Assembly (NCBI GenBank): GCA_007123465.1
Contig: SKLB01000338.1
Location: 1-8,408 of the forward strand
Direction: 5' to 3'
Source of the DNA: Spirochaetales bacterium
GTDB taxonomy: Bacteria; Spirochaetota; Spirochaetia; DSM-27196; PWMO01
Length of the DNA: 8,408 bases
Shown piece after piece: positions 5,712-8,408 of the stretch; positions within the stretch are counted from its first letter, which is position 1; each line of letters begins with the position of its first letter. Made by a program: the position numbers and the translations under genes. The notes beneath the pieces are model-generated. The model was given only the letters and a program-made list of their open reading frames with translations, was not told the DNA's origin and made no database searches.

Positions 5712-6854
5712 ATGGATACCGATCTCAGGTTCATGTCGCGGGCGCTGCAGCTCGCTTGGCGTGGCCTCGGTTACACTGCACCCAACCCGGCGGTAGGCGC
5801 GTTGCTCGTCAAGGACGGGCGCGTGATCGGCGAGGGATACCATCACAGAGCCGGCGAGGCGCACGCTGAAGTTGCCGCTATCGAAAGCGCAACCGAATCG
5901 GTGCGCGGCGCCACACTCTACTGCACGCTCGAACCGTGTTGCCACGAAGGTCCGGCAAAGCGAACGCCGCCGTGTACGCGGCGTATCATCGCTGAGGGCA
6001 TCGCGCGCGTCGTGGTAGCCTCACTCGATCCTAACCCCGAAGTCGATGGTCGCGGTCTGCAGGCGTTGCGCAACGCCGGTGTGGCTGTCTCACTGGGCCC
6101 GCTGACCGGGGAGGCGTCGCGCTTGAACGAGGCGTTTGCCGCCGCGGTGCGCCTCAAGCGCCCGTTTGTACACCTCAAGGCGGCACAGACGCTCGACGGT
6201 TACCTGGCCGCCGGCAGCGGAGATTCGCGCTGGATAACCGACGGCGCTGCGCGGGCCGAGGCGCACCGGCTGCGCGCCATCAGCGATGCGGTCCTGGTTG
6301 GCGCCGGGACCGTGCGCCACGACGACCCGGCACTGACGGTGCGCCACGTGCGCGGCAGGCAGCCACTGCGGGTGGTGCTGGGCGGCCGGCGGGCGCTACC
6401 CGAAGACGCCCGGCTGTTCACCGACGAGTTTGCCGCTTGCACGATAGTCTACCGCCCCGCAGCGGCTGAGGTCGATGTTGACCTTGACGATCTGCTGAGC
6501 GATCTGCGGCAGCGCGGCGTTACATCGCTGCTGGTCGAGGGCGGCTCGCGGGTGCTTTCCTCGTTTCTGGCGCGCGGATTGTGGGACAAGTTCTCGCTCT
6601 TCTTTGGACCGCAGATTCTCGGTGGCGGTATCAGCACTGTGTGCGGACTCGGCATCGACTCAATCGATAAGGCGCTGGAGCTGAAAGAGCTGACCGTGGA
6701 GCCGATCGGCAGCGGATTTGTGGTACGCGGCTATCGTGACCCGGAGGCGCTGTTCGGGAAACCGGTTGAGGCCGGAACAGAGGGCGTACACCGCTGCAGC
6801 GATCACGGCCGACCGAGCGGAGTGGAGGTAGACTGTGTTTACGGGAATCGTTGA
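5712..6854 (+). CDS. ribD: Bifunctional diaminohydroxyphosphoribosylaminopyrimidine deaminase / 5-amino-6-(5-phosphoribosylamino)uracil reductase
   Basis: RibD carries out the second and third steps of riboflavin synthesis in the cytoplasm: zinc-dependent deamination of the pyrimidine, then NADPH-dependent reduction of the ribosyl chain. The deaminase domain (about 1-145) has HAE (His51, Glu53), Cys76 in TLEPCC and Cys88 in TPPC as zinc and catalytic residues. The reductase domain (about 150-342) has KAAQTLDGYLA (Lys156), WITDGAAR, DAVLVGAGTVRHDDPALTVR and LLVEGGS. The loop between Cys76 and Cys88 is three residues longer than in the usual E. coli-type motif. After VVRGYR (337-342), where RibD usually ends, a 38-residue tail runs on and overlaps ribE by 20 bases. 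ATG 5712 is preceded by AAGGAG six bases away and sits under the FMN riboswitch. First gene of the operon. Confidence 0.97.
   Translation: MDTDLRFMSRALQLAWRGLGYTAPNPAVGALLVKDGRVIGEGYHHRAGEAHAEVAAIESATESVRGATLYCTLEPCCHEGPAKRTPPCTRRIIAEGIARVVVASLDPNPEVDGRGLQALRNAGVAVSLGPLTGEASRLNEAFAAAVRLKRPFVHLKAAQTLDGYLAAGSGDSRWITDGAARAEAHRLRAISDAVLVGAGTVRHDDPALTVRHVRGRQPLRVVLGGRRALPEDARLFTDEFAACTIVYRPAAAEVDVDLDDLLSDLRQRGVTSLLVEGGSRVLSSFLARGLWDKFSLFFGPQILGGGISTVCGLGIDSIDKALELKELTVEPIGSGFVVRGYRDPEALFGKPVEAGTEGVHRCSDHGRPSGVEVDCVYGNR
6824..6829 (+). promoter_or_regulatory. Strong ribosome-binding site for ribE
   Basis: GGAGGT lies five bases before GTG 6835 and inside the end of ribD. It fixes GTG as the ribE start, in agreement with the conserved MFTGIVE N terminus. 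Confidence 0.85.
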
Positions 6855-7506
6855 GCAGACCGGATGCGTCAGACAGATGCGTCGTATTACAGCGGGCTTC
6901 GAAATCTGGATCGATTGTCCACAGATCATCGATGGAATTGCGCTATCGGACTCGGTGGCGGTGGACGGAGTCTGCCAGACGGTCACACGGCGGGACGGGC
7001 ACGGTTTTGCAATCCAGGCGGTGGCAGAAACACTCGAAAAGACCACGCTGGGTTCGTTACGGGCCGGGCGCAGCGTCAACCTCGAGCGCAGTCTGCGTCC
7101 GTCTGACCGCATTGGCGGCCATTTTGTGCAGGGGCACATTCAGGGTACCGGCACCGTTGTTGCGCTGACAGCACGAGGCGAAGGGTATCTGTTCGCGGTG
7201 CAGATTCCCGACCAACTCAGGCGCTACGTGGTACGTGAGGGTTCGATTGCCGTTGACGGGGTCAGCTTGACCATTGCCGCGATCACCGCTGAGGGGTTTT
7301 CGATCAACCTGATTCCGTACAGTGCCGGTGCAACTACGCTTTCATCACGCCGTGTCGGAGATGCGGTCAATATAGAAGTGGATATAATCGGTCGCTACGT
7401 TGAGAGACTGCTGCAAGGATATGTGCCCGGCACCGCTGATGCATCGGTGGCCAATCCTGCCGGCGGCTTGACCGCGGAACGGCTGATACAGTGGGGGTAT
7501 CAATGA
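6835..7506 (+). CDS. ribE: Riboflavin synthase, alpha chain
   Basis: Riboflavin synthase dismutates two 6,7-dimethyl-8-ribityllumazine molecules into riboflavin and the pyrimidine that RibH reuses. The 223 residues form the two expected lumazine-binding repeats. Repeat 1 has MFTGIVEQTG, SVAVDGVCQTV (with Cys47) and ETLEKTTLGSL...VNLERSL. Repeat 2 has GGHFVQGHIQGTG (94-106), SIAVDGVSLTI (137-147) and VNIEVDIIGRYVERL (178-192). The segment IPYSAGATTL (160-169) replaces the more usual IPHTLxxTTL. The GTG start is set by a strong GGAGGT and the invariant MFTGIVE. The gene overlaps ribD by 20 bases upstream and ribB at its stop, so translation is probably coupled. In other nomenclature the same gene is called ribC or ribB. 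Confidence 0.97.
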   Translation: MFTGIVEQTGCVRQMRRITAGFEIWIDCPQIIDGIALSDSVAVDGVCQTVTRRDGHGFAIQAVAETLEKTTLGSLRAGRSVNLERSLRPSDRIGGHFVQGHIQGTGTVVALTARGEGYLFAVQIPDQLRRYVVREGSIAVDGVSLTIAAITAEGFSINLIPYSAGATTLSSRRVGDAVNIEVDIIGRYVERLLQGYVPGTADASVANPAGGLTAERLIQWGYQ

Positions 7507-8120
7507 TGAATGAAATATCAGCAGCCATCGATGCTATCAGCAACGGTGAAGTGGTGGTGCTGATCGACGATGCAGACCGCGAGAACGAAGGCGATCTGGT
7601 TATGGCGGCGCAGTACGTAACGCCTCAGGCGGTCAACCTGGCGGTTACGCACGCGCGCGGCATGGTCTGTTGCGCTATCGCGCCGCCGATAGCCGAAGCG
7701 CTGCAGCTGGAGCTTCAGACAAGCGATAACCGCGCGCTGCACGGCACAAACTTCACCGTATCGGTGGATGCCGCCGACGGAGTCACCAGCGGCATATCGG
7801 TACACGACCGTGCGCTGACGCTGCGCCTGCTGGGTGAAAGTACAACCGCTCCCGAGCAGTTGGCGCGCCCGGGGCACATCTTCCCGATTATTGCCGACCC
7901 GCGCGGCCTGGACGGGCGCCGCGGCCACACGGAAGCTGCCGTACTGCTGACTCAACTGGCGGGCGTGCGCCCGGCTGCGATGATATGCGAAATTCTGGCT
8001 GAGTCGGGCGCCACGGCCAACCGCGAACAGCTGGTTGCGCTGGCGCGGCGCTTTGATATGCCGCTGGTCTCGGTTGAACAGCTGGCACAATACCGACAGG
8101 AGAAGGGGAAAGTGGTATGA
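7503..8120 (+). CDS. ribB: 3,4-dihydroxy-2-butanone 4-phosphate synthase, single-domain
   Basis: This enzyme converts ribulose 5-phosphate to formate and 3,4-dihydroxy-2-butanone 4-phosphate, the four-carbon unit used by RibH. The 205 residues match a stand-alone RibB. Visible motifs are DDADRENEGDLV (22-33; metal-binding acids and the conserved Arg26-Glu27), HARGMVC (50-56), SGISVHDRALT (96-106), RPGHIFP (122-128), GHTEAA (141-146) and CEI with Glu163. Several usually strict positions differ: IADPRGLDGRR where PLRAxxGGVLxR is common, AVLL for AVDL, and ESGATAN for DDGTMAR. No GTP cyclohydrolase II domain follows; the protein stops just after QLAQYR. ATG 7503 overlaps the ribE stop as ATGA, with GGGGGT four bases upstream; ATG 7506 is also possible. 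Confidence 0.94.
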   Translation: MMNEISAAIDAISNGEVVVLIDDADRENEGDLVMAAQYVTPQAVNLAVTHARGMVCCAIAPPIAEALQLELQTSDNRALHGTNFTVSVDAADGVTSGISVHDRALTLRLLGESTTAPEQLARPGHIFPIIADPRGLDGRRGHTEAAVLLTQLAGVRPAAMICEILAESGATANREQLVALARRFDMPLVSVEQLAQYRQEKGKVV

Positions 8121-8408
8121 ACTACATCGAAGGCGGCCTGACCGCTACAGAGGTACGAGTTGGGATTGTGGTTGGACGGTTCAACTCGCTGATCAGTGAA
8201 CGGCTGCTGGAAGGCAGCGTGGATTGCCTGACCCGTCACGGGGTTGAAACGGATGCTATAACCGTCTGTCGCGTGCCGGGCAGCTTTGAGATTCCGCTGC
8301 TGGCGCGGCGCCTGGCGTTCAAGCCTGAGATAGACGGCGTGATCTGTCTGGGCGCGGTTATCCGCGGTGGGACGCCACACTTTGACTACGTTGCCGCTGA
8401 AGTCTCCA
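8117..8408 (+). CDS. ribH: 6,7-dimethyl-8-ribityllumazine synthase (3' end outside window)
   Basis: RibH condenses the RibB product with the ribitylaminouracil derived from the RibD product to give lumazine, the substrate of RibE; it commonly assembles into pentamers or 60-mer capsids. The first 97 residues of about 155 are visible. Conserved motifs are VVGRFNS (18-24), VPGSFEIP (53-60) and GAVIRGGTPHFDYVAAE (79-95), with the catalytic His88. ATG 8117 overlaps the ribB stop as ATGA, and AGGAGAAGGGG lies upstream. It is the fourth gene of the riboflavin operon; the window ends before its stop codon. Confidence 0.97.
   Translation, partial: MNYIEGGLTATEVRVGIVVGRFNSLISERLLEGSVDCLTRHGVETDAITVCRVPGSFEIPLLARRLAFKPEIDGVICLGAVIRGGTPHFDYVAAEVS

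Noticed and set aside
7491..7502. GTG 7491 as ribB start
   Set aside because: It would lie within the ribosome-binding run GGGGGT; ATG 7503 overlaps the ribE stop as ATGA and has suitable spacing.

Overview
The window is a dense stretch of bacterial chromosome with high GC content, short or overlapping gene junctions and no mobile elements, CRISPR arrays, tRNAs or rRNAs that I can see. It holds housekeeping genes: translation, peptide turnover, phospholipid synthesis and riboflavin synthesis. A spirochaete (Spirochaetaceae-like, free-living, high GC) is my best guess. It rests on the overall look of the PgsA-type protein and on an M32 carboxypeptidase beside small unknown proteins. No marker in the window is decisive, so treat the taxonomy as inference.

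Region 1 (1-3974, plus strand) starts with the catalytic and anticodon-binding parts of threonyl-tRNA synthetase (thrS, 5' end outside the window). It continues with an M32 zinc carboxypeptidase (1269-2801), a four-helix membrane protein of unknown function (about 2788-3612) and a small protein resembling a WGR domain (3609-3974). The last three are joined by overlaps, which suggests one transcript, possibly continuing from thrS.

Region 2 (3971-5466) holds two different CDP-alcohol phosphatidyltransferases, transcribed away from each other from a 107-base gap. The minus-strand one ends on a CTAG that also contains the stop codon of the WGR-like gene. The plus-strand one looks like PgsA, phosphatidylglycerophosphate synthase. 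Each has a perfect TTGACA hexamer upstream.

Region 3 (5467-8408, plus strand) is a riboflavin operon. An FMN riboswitch (5498-5622) is followed by a hairpin that can hide the ribosome-binding site of ribD. Then come ribD, ribE, ribB and ribH (ribH is cut by the window end), all overlapping. Together they supply deaminase/reductase, riboflavin synthase, DHBP synthase and lumazine synthase. GTP cyclohydrolase II (RibA) is absent: RibB stops where the RibA half of a RibBA fusion would begin, and ribH follows at once. RibA must therefore come from elsewhere in the genome.

I found no clearly new biological system. The most informative points are the riboswitch expression platform, the missing RibA, the unusual zinc loop of RibD, the diverged RibB signatures and the WGR-like orphan protein.
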